Below the pieces are notes generated by a model, which did no database searches, was not told the origin of the DNA, and worked only from the letters and a program-made list of their open reading frames with translations. Source: VRUE01 sp963699215 (GTDB lineage Bacteria > Actinomycetota > Thermoleophilia > Solirubrobacterales > 70-9). From it: a stretch of DNA of 64,000 nucleotides. Of this stretch, positions 32,806 through 41,443 are shown in pieces. The stretch's first letter is position 1. Each line of letters opens with the position of its first letter. A program made the translations under genes and the position numbers. The DNA is taken from the NCBI GenBank assembly GCA_963699215.1, contig OY969422.1, positions 1,054,001 through 1,118,000 of the forward strand, read 5' to 3'.

Positions 32806-34271
32806 CACCACCTGCTGGTGACGACCTTTTTCCGCGTGTAGAAGTCGACGGCGTCCGTGCCGTTGGCGTGAAGGTCGCCGTCCATCGAGTCGTTCCAGCC
32901 TGAGAACGGGAACCAGGCGACCGGGGCGGGGACGCCGACGTTGACGCCGAGCATCCCCGCTTCCGCGCCGTAGCGGTAGCGTCGTGCCGCATCGCCCGAG
33001 CGGGTGAAGATCGCGCCGGCGTTGCCGTAGCGGGAGCCGTTGAGGAAGCTGAGGGCATCGTCCAGGTCGGCCACCTCGACCACCGTCAGCAGCGGGCCGA
33101 AGAGCTCGTCGCGGGCGAGCTCCGACTCGTGGTCGTCGACGGCGGCGATCGTCGGACCGAGGTGAGTGCCGGCTGGCCCTGCATCGCCGCGCCCGTCGAG
33201 CAATAGCTCTGCGCCGTTCCCGTCGGCGTGCCCGATCGCCTCGGCGATCTTCTCGCGGGCGGCGGCGGAGACCATCGGGCAGACGTCGGTGGCCGGATCG
33301 GCGCCGAGCCCGACGCTCAGCTCGGAGGCCGCGGCGATCAGCGCCTCGCGCACCTCTTCCTGCCGGATTTCATCGCCGACGACGACGCAGACCGAGCCGG
33401 CGAGGCAGCGCTGCCCGGCAGCGCCGAAGGCGGAGCCCATGATCGCCGGCGTCGCCTCCTCCAGGTCTGCGTCGGGCATCACCACCAACGAGTTCTTGGC
33501 GCCGCCCAGTGCCTGCACCCGCTTGCCGGTGCCGGCGGCGCCTTCGGCGACGATCCGTGCCGTCTCCGCCCGGCCGACGAAGGAGACCGCGTCGATGCCC
33601 GGGTCGGCGAGGATCGCGCTGACGGCGTCGCGCCCGCCGTGGACGAGGTTGACGACGCCGGCCGGGATCTCCTCGATCGAGTCGACGATCTCCACGATCA
33701 GCGCCGCCGGGCGCGGGTCCTGCTCGGAGGGCTTGAGGACGAAGGCGTTGCCGCAGGCGATCGCGTAGGGGAGGAACCAGAGCGGGATCATCGCCGGGAA
33801 GTTGAACGGCGTGATCGCCGCCACGACGCCGACCGGCTGGCGCACCAGCTCGACGTCGACCCCCGCCGCGACGCCCTCCAGCGTCTCGCCCTTGAGCAGG
33901 TGGGGGATCGCCGCCGCCGACTCGACCGACTCGATCCCGCGGCCGACCTCGCCGTCGGCGTCGGCCAGCGTCTTGCCCATGTCGGCGGTGACCAGCGCCA
34001 CCAGCTCCTCGCGGCGGCGCAGCAGCTCCTCGCGCAGCGCCAGCAGCGCCCGCGCCCGCCGCTGCGGCGGCACCTCGCGCCAGGCGGGTTGCGCCGCCCG
34101 CGCCGCTTCGACCGCCTCGCGAACCTGCTTCGCCCCGGAGAGCGGCACCAGTGCCGTCACCTCGCCGGTCGCCGGGTCGACGTCGTCGAGCGTGTCGACC
34201 CCGTCCACGGGGCGCCAGCCGCCGTCGATGTAGTTGGCGAGAGTCGTCACGACCTCGACGAGCGTAGTCAT
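32805..34271 (-). CDS. mmsA: CoA-acylating methylmalonate/malonate-semialdehyde dehydrogenase
   Basis: The product is 488 aa, typical for MmsA. Landmarks: GVVAAITPFNFPAMIPLWFL, GAAGQRCLAGSVCVVVGDEI with the catalytic Cys, and the diagnostic C-terminus FPFSGWNDSMDGDLHANGTD. The Glu general base of ordinary ALDHs is absent (ALGGAKNSLVVMPDA), as known for the CoA-acylating family. The reaction is (methyl)malonate semialdehyde plus CoA plus NAD+ to propionyl- or acetyl-CoA plus CO2. Start overlaps the permease stop by four bases (ATGA), making it the last gene of the transporter operon. It fits beta-alanine breakdown. Confidence 0.93.
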   Translation of the reverse strand: MTTLVEVVTTLANYIDGGWRPVDGVDTLDDVDPATGEVTALVPLSGAKQVREAVEAARAAQPAWREVPPQRRARALLALREELLRRREELVALVTADMGKTLADADGEVGRGIESVESAAAIPHLLKGETLEGVAAGVDVELVRQPVGVVAAITPFNFPAMIPLWFLPYAIACGNAFVLKPSEQDPRPAALIVEIVDSIEEIPAGVVNLVHGGRDAVSAILADPGIDAVSFVGRAETARIVAEGAAGTGKRVQALGGAKNSLVVMPDADLEEATPAIMGSAFGAAGQRCLAGSVCVVVGDEIRQEEVREALIAAASELSVGLGADPATDVCPMVSAAAREKIAEAIGHADGNGAELLLDGRGDAGPAGTHLGPTIAAVDDHESELARDELFGPLLTVVEVADLDDALSFLNGSRYGNAGAIFTRSGDAARRYRYGAEAGMLGVNVGVPAPVAWFPFSGWNDSMDGDLHANGTDAVDFYTRKKVVTSRW

Positions 34272-35125
34272 GCCGTCACCGGTCGCGCGACTTCGGGCTC
34301 GGGGCGCACCGCCGCCATCCGCTCGGCGCGACGCTGCTGCCAGAGCACGAGCACCACCGCGATCACCGTGACGGCGAACAGCATCGTCGCCAGCACGTTG
34401 ACCTGAACCGGGATGCCGCGCAGGCTGACCCCGTAGACGTAGAGCGGGAAGGTCACCGTCGTCCCCGAGTTGAAGTTGGAGATGACGAAGTCGTCGATCG
34501 AGAGGGCGAAGGCGAGCAGCGCCGCGGCGACGATGCCCGGCGCCAGCAACGGCAGAGTGACGGTGCGGAAGGTTGCCAGGGGCGTCGCCCCGAGGTCCGC
34601 CGCCGCCTCCTCGAGGTGGCGATCGAAGCCGATCAATCGCGAGCGCACGACGACCACCACGAAGCTGATCGAGAACATCACGTGGGCGATCAGCAGCGTC
34701 GTGAAGCCGAGCGCGAACGAGGCGTAGATGAACATCGAGAGCAGCGAGGCGCCGATCACCACCTCTGGCGTCGCCATCGGGATCACGATCAGCAGGTTCG
34801 CCGCCCGCCGCCCCCAGAACCTGTGCCTGACGAGCGCGATCGCCATCAGCGTCCCGATCGCGGTCGAGATCAGCGTCGAGAGGGCGGCGAGGCGGATGCT
34901 GGTGGTGAAAGCTTCGTTCAGCTGCGAGTTCGAGAAGACGGTGCGCCAGTACTCCAACGTGAAGCCGTCATTGAGCCCGAAGGTGAGTTTGTCTTTTGGA
35001 GTGTCGCCGAAGGAGAAGACGGCGATGACGACGATCGGGATCAGCATGTAGGCGACGGCAAGGCCGGCGTAGATCGGCAGCGCGTTGCCGCGCAGCCAGG
35101 TCCATGCACGTCCGGCGAAGGTCAT
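34268..35125 (-). CDS. potC: Polyamine-type ABC transporter permease (PotC-like)
   Basis: The product is 285 aa with six predicted helices. The EAA loop is HLEEAAADLGATPLATFRTV followed by TLPLLAPGIVAAALL, the site contacting the ATPase. The C-terminal IDDFVISNFNSG is typical of PotC/PotI permeases. Start overlaps the PotB stop by one base. Works with the upstream PotB, PotD and PotA products to import putrescine/spermidine-like amines or related compounds. Confidence 0.9.
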   Translation of the reverse strand: MTFAGRAWTWLRGNALPIYAGLAVAYMLIPIVVIAVFSFGDTPKDKLTFGLNDGFTLEYWRTVFSNSQLNEAFTTSIRLAALSTLISTAIGTLMAIALVRHRFWGRRAANLLIVIPMATPEVVIGASLLSMFIYASFALGFTTLLIAHVMFSISFVVVVVRSRLIGFDRHLEEAAADLGATPLATFRTVTLPLLAPGIVAAALLAFALSIDDFVISNFNSGTTVTFPLYVYGVSLRGIPVQVNVLATMLFAVTVIAVVLVLWQQRRAERMAAVRPEPEVARPVTA

Positions 35126-35997
35126 CAGGCGCGCCTCTCCTCGGGTTCCTCGCCCATGAAGGCGCTGGTGCCGGCGAAGCGGATGTAGATGACCACCACG
35201 GCGAGGATCAGCGCCATCATCAGGAAGGAGAGTGCCGCCGCCTCGGGGTAGTCGCGCTGGGTGAGGTAGAGACCCTGAATCACGTTGCCGATCATCGACT
35301 GCTGTGGACTGCCGAGGATCTGGGCGTTGATGTAGTCGCCGAAGGCGGGGATGAAGGTGAGCAGGACCCCGGCGACGATCCCCGGCATGGTCAGCGGCAG
35401 GGTCACTTTGAGGAAGGCCTGGCGCGAAGAGGAGTAGAGGTCCTTCGCGGCCTCGACCAGGCTTAAGTCGAGCCGCTCCAGATTGGCGTAGAGCGGCAGG
35501 ACCATGAAGGGGAGGAAGTTGTAGGTGAGCCCGGCGATCACCGCCCCCGAGGTGGCGAGCACGCGCCCGTCCTGCGGCACCAGCGCCAGCGTCTGCAGGA
35601 CACTGACCAGTGGGCTGTCGTCGCTGAGGATCGTTTTCCAGGCGATCGTGCGGATCAGGTAGGTGGTGAAAAAGGGCGCGATCACCGCGAACAGCAGCAG
35701 CAGTTTGAAGCGGCCGGCGCGGAAAGCGATCGCGTAGGCGAGCGGGTAGGAGATCAACAGAGCCAGCAGCGTCGCCGTGCCCGCGTAGAAGAAGGAGCGG
35801 ATGATCTGCTCGGTGTGGCCGGAGAGGGCATCCGGGAAGTTCGCCCACTCCCAGCTGAAGGTGAAGCCGGTGGTCAGCGTGCCGGAGCGGAGCGCCAGTT
35901 CGCCCATGAAGTACATGGGCACGACGAAGAAGACGATGAGCCAGAGCAGGCCCGGCCCCAAGAGCCAGTAGGGGACGAGGCGCTGCTTCCAGCTCAT
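35125..35997 (-). CDS. potB: Polyamine-type ABC transporter permease (PotB-like)
   Basis: The product is 290 aa with about six helices starting PYWLLGPGLLWLIVFFVVPM. The EAA loop is LSLVEAAKDLYSSSRQAFLK then VTLPLTMPGIVAGVLLTFIP, and FIRTIAWKTIL-type sequence (YLIRTIAWKTILSDDSP) is typical for PotB/PotH. It starts 13 bases after the binding-protein stop. With PotC it forms the membrane channel of the importer. Confidence 0.9.
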   Translation of the reverse strand: MSWKQRLVPYWLLGPGLLWLIVFFVVPMYFMGELALRSGTLTTGFTFSWEWANFPDALSGHTEQIIRSFFYAGTATLLALLISYPLAYAIAFRAGRFKLLLLFAVIAPFFTTYLIRTIAWKTILSDDSPLVSVLQTLALVPQDGRVLATSGAVIAGLTYNFLPFMVLPLYANLERLDLSLVEAAKDLYSSSRQAFLKVTLPLTMPGIVAGVLLTFIPAFGDYINAQILGSPQQSMIGNVIQGLYLTQRDYPEAAALSFLMMALILAVVVIYIRFAGTSAFMGEEPEERRA

Positions 35998-36009
35998 CGA
36001 CTCAACCGA

Positions 36010-37161
36010 TCATCCGGTCAGAACGTCCTGCCACGCTTCATTGACCCGTTCGAACTCCGGCGGCGTGGTCTGGCCCGTGCATTTGCGGGTGAACTGCGGG
36101 GTGGGGAAGACGATCTCGCTCTCGGCGAGTTCCGACCCCCGTTTTTCGAGCAGCTCTTTGACGCCCTGCACCGGTGAGATGTATTCGACGTATTCGGTGA
36201 TGTCGACTGCCACCTCCGGTTGGTAGACGAAGTCCATCCAGGCAAGCGCCGCGGCGGTGTTGGGAGCGCCCACCGGGATCACCATGTTTTCCATCCACTG
36301 GGTGCAACCCTCGGTCGGCATCCGCCATTCGGCGTTCTCGTTTTCGATCAGCGAGGCGTCGCCGGACCAACCGATCGCCGCGACGATGTTGCCGGCGGTC
36401 AGGTCCTCGGTGTACTCGTTGCCGGTGAACCTCCTGATCTGACCGGAGTCGGAGGCTGCCTTGAGTTTGTCGATCGCGTTGAGCCACTGCTCAGCGCTGG
36501 CGTCGGCGGGGTCGATCCCTTCGGCGAGCAACACCAGCGCCGGCGTTTCCCGCAGTTCTTCCAACATCGTGACTTTGCCCTTGTATTTCGGGTCGAAGAG
36601 ATCGTTGACCGAGCGGATATCAGGGGCCTTCGCGGTGTCGACCCAGATCCCGGTCATGCCGCCCTGCCATGGCACCGAGAACTTGCGGTCGGGGTCGAAT
36701 TCCGGGCTCTGGAGGCTCGGCAACAGGGTTTTGAAGACCGTTGGCAGGTCGCTGTGGTCTATCTCCTCCAGGTAGCCGAGGTCATACATCTGCTTTGCCA
36801 TGTAGTCGGCGACGACGAAGAGGCTTCGTCCGCCCGCTTCGCCCTGTTCCAGCTGCGGCTGGAGCTTGCCGAAGAAGCCGTCGTTTGAGTTGATGTCTTC
36901 GATGTAGTCGACGTTGACGCCGGTTTTGTCTTCGAACTCGGCGACGGTTCCTTGTGGGCCCGGGTCGATGTAGCCGGGCCAGTTGGAGAACGTCAGCTCA
37001 CCGCTGGCCGTGCCACCTTTCGCCGTCGTCACCTCGCCGTTGCTTCCGCCACCGACCGTGTCGTCGCCGCAAGCGGCGAGGCCGAGGGCGAGGGCAAGCA
37101 CCGCGATAGCCGCGGCGACCGCCAGCGCCCAACTTCTCGATTGCGTTGCTCTGCTCTTCAT
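36010..37161 (-). CDS. potD: Polyamine-type ABC transporter substrate-binding lipoprotein (PotD-like)
   Basis: The product is 383 aa from the ATG at 37161, chosen because GAGGG lies about nine bases upstream; a GTG at 37170 is too close to it. Signal peptide plus lipobox ALALGLAACGD predict membrane anchoring at the Cys. The mature part has ELTFSNWPGYIDPGPQGTVA and EFEDKTGVNVDYIEDINSND, the first lobe of spermidine/putrescine-binding proteins, and CTQWMENMVIPVGAPNTAAA in the second lobe. The exact ligand cannot be deduced. Same operon as PotA, PotB and PotC. Confidence 0.9.
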   Translation of the reverse strand: MKSRATQSRSWALAVAAAIAVLALALGLAACGDDTVGGGSNGEVTTAKGGTASGELTFSNWPGYIDPGPQGTVAEFEDKTGVNVDYIEDINSNDGFFGKLQPQLEQGEAGGRSLFVVADYMAKQMYDLGYLEEIDHSDLPTVFKTLLPSLQSPEFDPDRKFSVPWQGGMTGIWVDTAKAPDIRSVNDLFDPKYKGKVTMLEELRETPALVLLAEGIDPADASAEQWLNAIDKLKAASDSGQIRRFTGNEYTEDLTAGNIVAAIGWSGDASLIENENAEWRMPTEGCTQWMENMVIPVGAPNTAAALAWMDFVYQPEVAVDITEYVEYISPVQGVKELLEKRGSELAESEIVFPTPQFTRKCTGQTTPPEFERVNEAWQDVLTG

Positions 37162-37166
37162 CTCAC

Positions 37167-38348
37167 TCACCCTCTTTTCGCTGCCTCGAGCTCCGTGTCG
37201 GGCGCCCCCCGGCTAGTCCCACCGTTGTCCCTACCCAGGTCGAGAGCACTCGACTCGCGCACCAGGTGCGTGTGCTCGGGCTCCCAGCTCAGCGCCACCC
37301 GCGCCCCTCCGCCCGGCAGCCGCTGTCGTTCGGACTCGCTCGCGTTGGGGACGAGGACCGTCATGTGCACATCGCCGCCGAGGTCGACGACGATCTGGGT
37401 CGCGGTCCCCAGGTAGACCGAGCTCTCGATCACGCCCTCGACCCGCGGCAGCCCGTTCGAGCCCGCCGCTCCCCCTGCGCCGAGCGGCTCGATCCGCAGC
37501 TTCTCCGGCCGCACCACGGCATTGCAGTACTCGCCGGGCGCCAGCGACTCCGTCGACACCCGCAGCGTTGGCCCGTGGTCGAGGCGCACCTCGCCGGGCC
37601 CGGAGATCGACGCCGGCATCAGGTTGGAGACGCCGATGAAGCCGGCGACGAAGGTCGTGGCGGGGCGCTCGTAGACCCCCTCTGGGTCGGCGACCTGCTC
37701 GACCCGGCCGCGGTTCATCACCGCGATCCGGTCGCTCATCGTCAGCGCCTCCTCCTGGTCGTGGGTGACGTAGACGAAGGTGATCCCGACCTCGCGCTGG
37801 ATCCGCTTCAGCTCGATCTGCAGGCCCTTGCGCAGCTTCAGGTCGAGCGCCCCGAGCGGCTCGTCGAGCAGCAGCACCTTGGGCAGGTTGACCAGCGCCC
37901 GCGCCAGCGCCACCCGCTGCTGCTGGCCGCCGGAGAGCTGCGCCGGACGGCGCTGCGCCTCGGTGCTGAGGCCGACCCGCTCCAGCTCCGCCGCCACCCG
38001 CCGGCCGATCCCCCCCTTCGGCACCCGCTTGCGCTTCAGCCCGAAGGCGACGTTGTCCTCGACGCTCATGTGGGGGAAGAGGGCGTAGCTCTGGAAGACG
38101 GTGTTGGTCGGCCGCTTGTGCGGCGGCAGTCCCGCCACGTCGGCGCCCTCGATCCGGATCTCCCCCTCGCTCGGCTGCTCGAAGCCGGCGACCATCCGCA
38201 GCGTCGTCGTCTTGCCGCAGCCGCTGGGGCCGAGCAGGGTGAAGAACTCGCCGCCGGTCAGCGAGAGGCTCAGATCGTCAACGGCTACGAGTTCGCCGAA
38301 GCGCTTGGTGACGCTACGCAGGTCAACGCTCGGCGTACTGCTCTTCAT
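37167..38348 (-). CDS. potA: Polyamine-type ABC transporter ATP-binding protein (PotA-like)
   Basis: The product is 393 aa from the ATG at 38348, which has GGAG six bases upstream; an earlier ATG at 38360 lacks one. Complete ABC motifs: LLGPSGCGKTTTLRMVAGFE (Walker A), TVFQSYALFPHM (Q-loop), AQLSGGQQQRVALARALVNL (signature), VLLLDEPLGALD (Walker B) and VTHDQEEA. A C-terminal TOBE domain follows (NAVVRPEKLRIEPLGAGG). Its 5' end lies within the last codons of the APC transporter gene (26-base overlap), so all are likely on one mRNA. Confidence 0.93.
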   Translation of the reverse strand: MKSSTPSVDLRSVTKRFGELVAVDDLSLSLTGGEFFTLLGPSGCGKTTTLRMVAGFEQPSEGEIRIEGADVAGLPPHKRPTNTVFQSYALFPHMSVEDNVAFGLKRKRVPKGGIGRRVAAELERVGLSTEAQRRPAQLSGGQQQRVALARALVNLPKVLLLDEPLGALDLKLRKGLQIELKRIQREVGITFVYVTHDQEEALTMSDRIAVMNRGRVEQVADPEGVYERPATTFVAGFIGVSNLMPASISGPGEVRLDHGPTLRVSTESLAPGEYCNAVVRPEKLRIEPLGAGGAAGSNGLPRVEGVIESSVYLGTATQIVVDLGGDVHMTVLVPNASESERQRLPGGGARVALSWEPEHTHLVRESSALDLGRDNGGTSRGAPDTELEAAKRG

Positions 38349-39870
38349 GCTCTTCTCCATGGCTATCTAGAGCCACTTCAGAAGGTAGCGAGTCCAGTAG
38401 TCCGGCTGGCGCGACTTCGCGGCGGCGGAGGAAGAACGGTTCGCGCCGGTGCCGCCGCCAGGCGAGGAGAAAGACCACGCCGAGGACCAGGAAGCCGACG
38501 CCGATCACCGCCGGAGGCGCCACCCCGAACCAGGAGGCGCCGGTATAGGAGTTGGCTGGGTCGGAGTAGTCGATCAGCGCTTTGACGAAGAGGTAGCCGA
38601 GCAGCAGCGCGCCGATCACGGGGGCGACGCCGACGAAGAGGAAGTCTTTGACCGAGCGGCGCAGCTCGCGCCGGTAGTAGACGGCGCAGGCGATCCCGGT
38701 GAAGGCGTAGTAGAAGGCGATCATCAGCGCCAGCGCCGAGAGCGAGTCGAAGAGGAAGTTTTCGCTGATCAGCTTCGAGGGCAGGTACCAGACGACGGCG
38801 AGGACGCCGATCGCGACCGTGGAGACGACCGGCGTGAAGTAGCGGGCGCTGACCTCTCCCAGCGCTGAGGGCATCGCCTCCGCGCGGGCCATCGAGAGCG
38901 AGGTGCGGGCGGCGGGCAGGATCGTCGTCTGGGTCGAGGCGAGTGCCGAGACGACGACTGCGAGCAGGACGAGGTTGCCGAGCGGGTCGCCGAGGACACC
39001 GGTTGCGTAGGCGGAGAGGATTTCCTCGTTGTCTTCGAATTTCTCCGCCCCGGCGATGCCCTGCCAGGCGACCAGAGCGGTGGCGACGCCCAGGTAGGTG
39101 ACGAGGAGGAGGACGGTGCTGATCAGGCCGGCCAGGCCGGGAGCGGTGGCGGACCCTTCGGTCTCCTCGTTGAGGTTGACCGCGCTCTCCCAGCCCCAGT
39201 AGATGAAGACGCCGAGCAGCAGCGCCCCGGTCAGTGCTCCGCCGCTGCCGATCGCGAACGGGTTGAACCAGGAGAGCGAGGGATCGACGGCTGCGGCCGG
39301 GCCCTCGCCGGCCCAGACCTTGTAGAGGGCGACGCCGGCGAACAGCAGCAACGGCCCGATCTGGAGCAGCATCAGGCCCTTCTGCAGATGGGCGGATAGC
39401 TCCGTGCCGAGCACGCAGATCGTCGTCATCACGGCGATCAGGGCCAGCGCCAGCAGGGTCACCCAGAGCGTGCTTTCGACCAGCGAGTCGGCGCCGATCA
39501 GATCGAAGAACGAGTAGGCGGCGACGTCGGCCAGCGAGCCGACGACGAGGATTCCGGTGACGCAGATCGCCCAGCCGGTGATCCAGCCGCTCTGCGGGCC
39601 GATCGCCCGCGTCACCCAGGAGAAGCTGGTGCCGCAGTCCTGGTCGGCGCGGTTCATGTAGTAGAAGGCCGCGGCGATGAAGAACATCGGCACGAAGGAG
39701 ACCAGCAGCGCCGCCGGCGCCTGGAAGCCGACGATGACGACGATCGAGCCGATCACCGCCGCCAACGAGTAGGCCGGCGCGGTCGAGGCGAGCGCGATCG
39801 TCAGGCCGTCGCTGAAGCCGATCGCATCCTTCTTCAGGCCCTTGTCGACGTGGCTCGGCGCGCTCGCCAT
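38323..39870 (-). CDS. APC-superfamily amino acid/polyamine/GABA transporter
   Basis: The product is 515 aa from the ATG at 39870; a TTG at 39906 is possible. About 12-14 helices are seen, with the APC helix-1 motif KDAIGFSDGLTIALASTAPA and DCGTSFSWVTRAIGPQSGWI in helix 3 region. Central WGWESAVNLNEETEGSATAP is the conserved helix-6 signature. Such permeases take up amino acids, GABA or amines with H+ or by exchange. First gene of the operon, divergent from the aminotransferase with ~180 bases between, so the two are likely co-regulated. Confidence 0.88.
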   Translation of the reverse strand: MASAPSHVDKGLKKDAIGFSDGLTIALASTAPAYSLAAVIGSIVVIVGFQAPAALLVSFVPMFFIAAAFYYMNRADQDCGTSFSWVTRAIGPQSGWITGWAICVTGILVVGSLADVAAYSFFDLIGADSLVESTLWVTLLALALIAVMTTICVLGTELSAHLQKGLMLLQIGPLLLFAGVALYKVWAGEGPAAAVDPSLSWFNPFAIGSGGALTGALLLGVFIYWGWESAVNLNEETEGSATAPGLAGLISTVLLLVTYLGVATALVAWQGIAGAEKFEDNEEILSAYATGVLGDPLGNLVLLAVVVSALASTQTTILPAARTSLSMARAEAMPSALGEVSARYFTPVVSTVAIGVLAVVWYLPSKLISENFLFDSLSALALMIAFYYAFTGIACAVYYRRELRRSVKDFLFVGVAPVIGALLLGYLFVKALIDYSDPANSYTGASWFGVAPPAVIGVGFLVLGVVFLLAWRRHRREPFFLRRREVAPAGLLDSLPSEVALDSHGEEHEEQYAER

Positions 39871-39985
39871 GCGACGACGGTACGGCGTACGCTCCGTCTT
39901 GCACAAGTGGCAAATGTCCTAATCTTTCCGTCTGGCCTTAGACGATCCGTACAAGTGCTCTCGATTTGCTTGACCCAATGAACAC

Positions 39986-40014
39986 TTGATTGCGAGAGTT
40001 AAGAGAGCTAGCTT
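39986..40014 (+). promoter_or_regulatory. Candidate promoter for the aminotransferase operon
   Basis: TTGATT (39986-39991) and TAGCTT (40009-40014) are separated by 17 bases, a reasonable housekeeping-type -35/-10 pair 36 bases before the ATG at 40050. The surrounding gap also contains CACAAGTGG (39902), ACAAGTGC (39951) and AACACTTG (39981), and CTCTCG/CGAGAG arms flank the middle. These could be sites for the PucR regulator encoded two genes downstream. Sequence-only guess. Confidence 0.35.
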
Positions 40015-40049
40015 TGTCCAGAACGTCGTAGGACGAGAGGAGCAAACGC

Positions 40050-41435
40050 ATGGCCATCGCGTCGCACTCGACTGGGAAAGTCGACACCAGCCTCCAACAG
40101 CTGGCCATGCGGCACCTCTGGATGCACTTCTCGCGGATGGGTTCCTACGGCCCCGACCACGAGATCCCGATCATCGCCCGCGGCGACGGCTGCTACGTCT
40201 ACGACGACCACGGCAACCGCTACCTCGACGGCCTCTCCGCCCTCTTCTGCGTCAACGCCGGCCACGGACGCACCGAACTCGGCGAGGCGGCCGCCCGCCA
40301 AGTCGAGGAGCTCGACTTCTACACGCTGTGGAGCTACGCTCACCCGCGCGCGATCGAGCTGGCGGCGCGGATCGCCTCGCTCGCCCCCGGCGACCTCAAC
40401 CGCGTCTTCTTCACCTCGGGTGGCTCGGAGGCGGTCGAGTCGGCGCTGAAGCTGGCGCGCAACTACCACCGCATGCGGGGCAAAGGCCAGAAGCACAAGA
40501 CGATCGCGCGTGAGATCGCCTACCACGGCACCTCGCTCGGCGCTCTCTCCGTCACCGGCATCACCGAGCTGCGCTCGCAGTTCGAGCCGCTCACCCCGGG
40601 CGGCTGCCACGTCCCCAACACCAACGTCTACCGCTGGCCGGAGGATCGCCACCCGCTCTGGGCCGCTGACGCGATCGAGGAGCGGATCGTGTTCGAGGGC
40701 CCGGAGACCGTCGCCGCGGTGATCCTCGAGCCGGTCCAGAACGCCGGCGGTTGCTTCGTCCCGCCCGACGGCTACTTCGAGCGGGTGCGCGAGATCTGCG
40801 ACCGCTACGACGTGCTGATGATCTCCGACGAGGTGATCTGCGCCTGGGGCCGCCTCGGCCACTGGTTCGGCTGCGAACGCTTCGGCTACGTGCCGGACAT
40901 CGTCACGATCGCTAAGGCGCTGACCTCGGCCTACGCGCCGATGGGCGCCGTGATCGCCTCCGATCGGGTCGCCGAGCCGTTCATGCAGGGCGACGAGTCC
41001 TTCGCCCACGGCTTCACCTTTGCCGGCCACCCCGTCGCCTCCGCGGTGGCGACGGCCAACCTCGACGTCTTCGAGCGCGAGGACCTCTGCGGCCACGTGC
41101 TCGCCAAGGAGGGCGAGTTCCGCCAGATGCTGGAGTCGCTGCACGACCTGCCGATCGTCGGCGACGTGCGCGGTGCCGGCTTCTTCCAGGCGATCGAGCT
41201 GGTCAAGGACAAGGAGACCAAGGAGAGCTTCGACGACGAGGAGGCGGAGGATCTGCTGCGCGGCTACCTCTCCGGCGAGCTCTACCGGCGCGGCCTGATC
41301 TGCCGCGCCGACGACCGCGGCGACCCGGTGATCCAGCTGGCGCCGCCGCTGATCGCCGACACGGAGCAGTTCGAGGAGATCCATGACGTGCTGCACGGCG
41401 TACTCAGCGACGCCTGGGAGCGGGTCCGAAGATAG
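40050..41435 (+). CDS. Class III omega-amino acid aminotransferase
   Basis: The product is 461 aa, PLP fold type I, class III. Landmarks: GCYVYDDHGNRYLDGLSALF, VFFTSGGSEAVESALKLARN, VLMISDEVICAWGRLGHWFG and the PLP lysine motif PDIVTIAKALTSAYAPMGAV. A GAGAGGAG ribosome site precedes the ATG. It resembles beta-alanine/putrescine/GABA:pyruvate aminotransferases: it would move the terminal amino group to pyruvate, giving alanine and a semialdehyde. The alanine dehydrogenase and two aldehyde dehydrogenases nearby fit exactly these products. First gene of a five-function operon. Confidence 0.9.
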   Translation: MAIASHSTGKVDTSLQQLAMRHLWMHFSRMGSYGPDHEIPIIARGDGCYVYDDHGNRYLDGLSALFCVNAGHGRTELGEAAARQVEELDFYTLWSYAHPRAIELAARIASLAPGDLNRVFFTSGGSEAVESALKLARNYHRMRGKGQKHKTIAREIAYHGTSLGALSVTGITELRSQFEPLTPGGCHVPNTNVYRWPEDRHPLWAADAIEERIVFEGPETVAAVILEPVQNAGGCFVPPDGYFERVREICDRYDVLMISDEVICAWGRLGHWFGCERFGYVPDIVTIAKALTSAYAPMGAVIASDRVAEPFMQGDESFAHGFTFAGHPVASAVATANLDVFEREDLCGHVLAKEGEFRQMLESLHDLPIVGDVRGAGFFQAIELVKDKETKESFDDEEAEDLLRGYLSGELYRRGLICRADDRGDPVIQLAPPLIADTEQFEEIHDVLHGVLSDAWERVRR

Positions 41436-41443
41436 GCGCGCCG

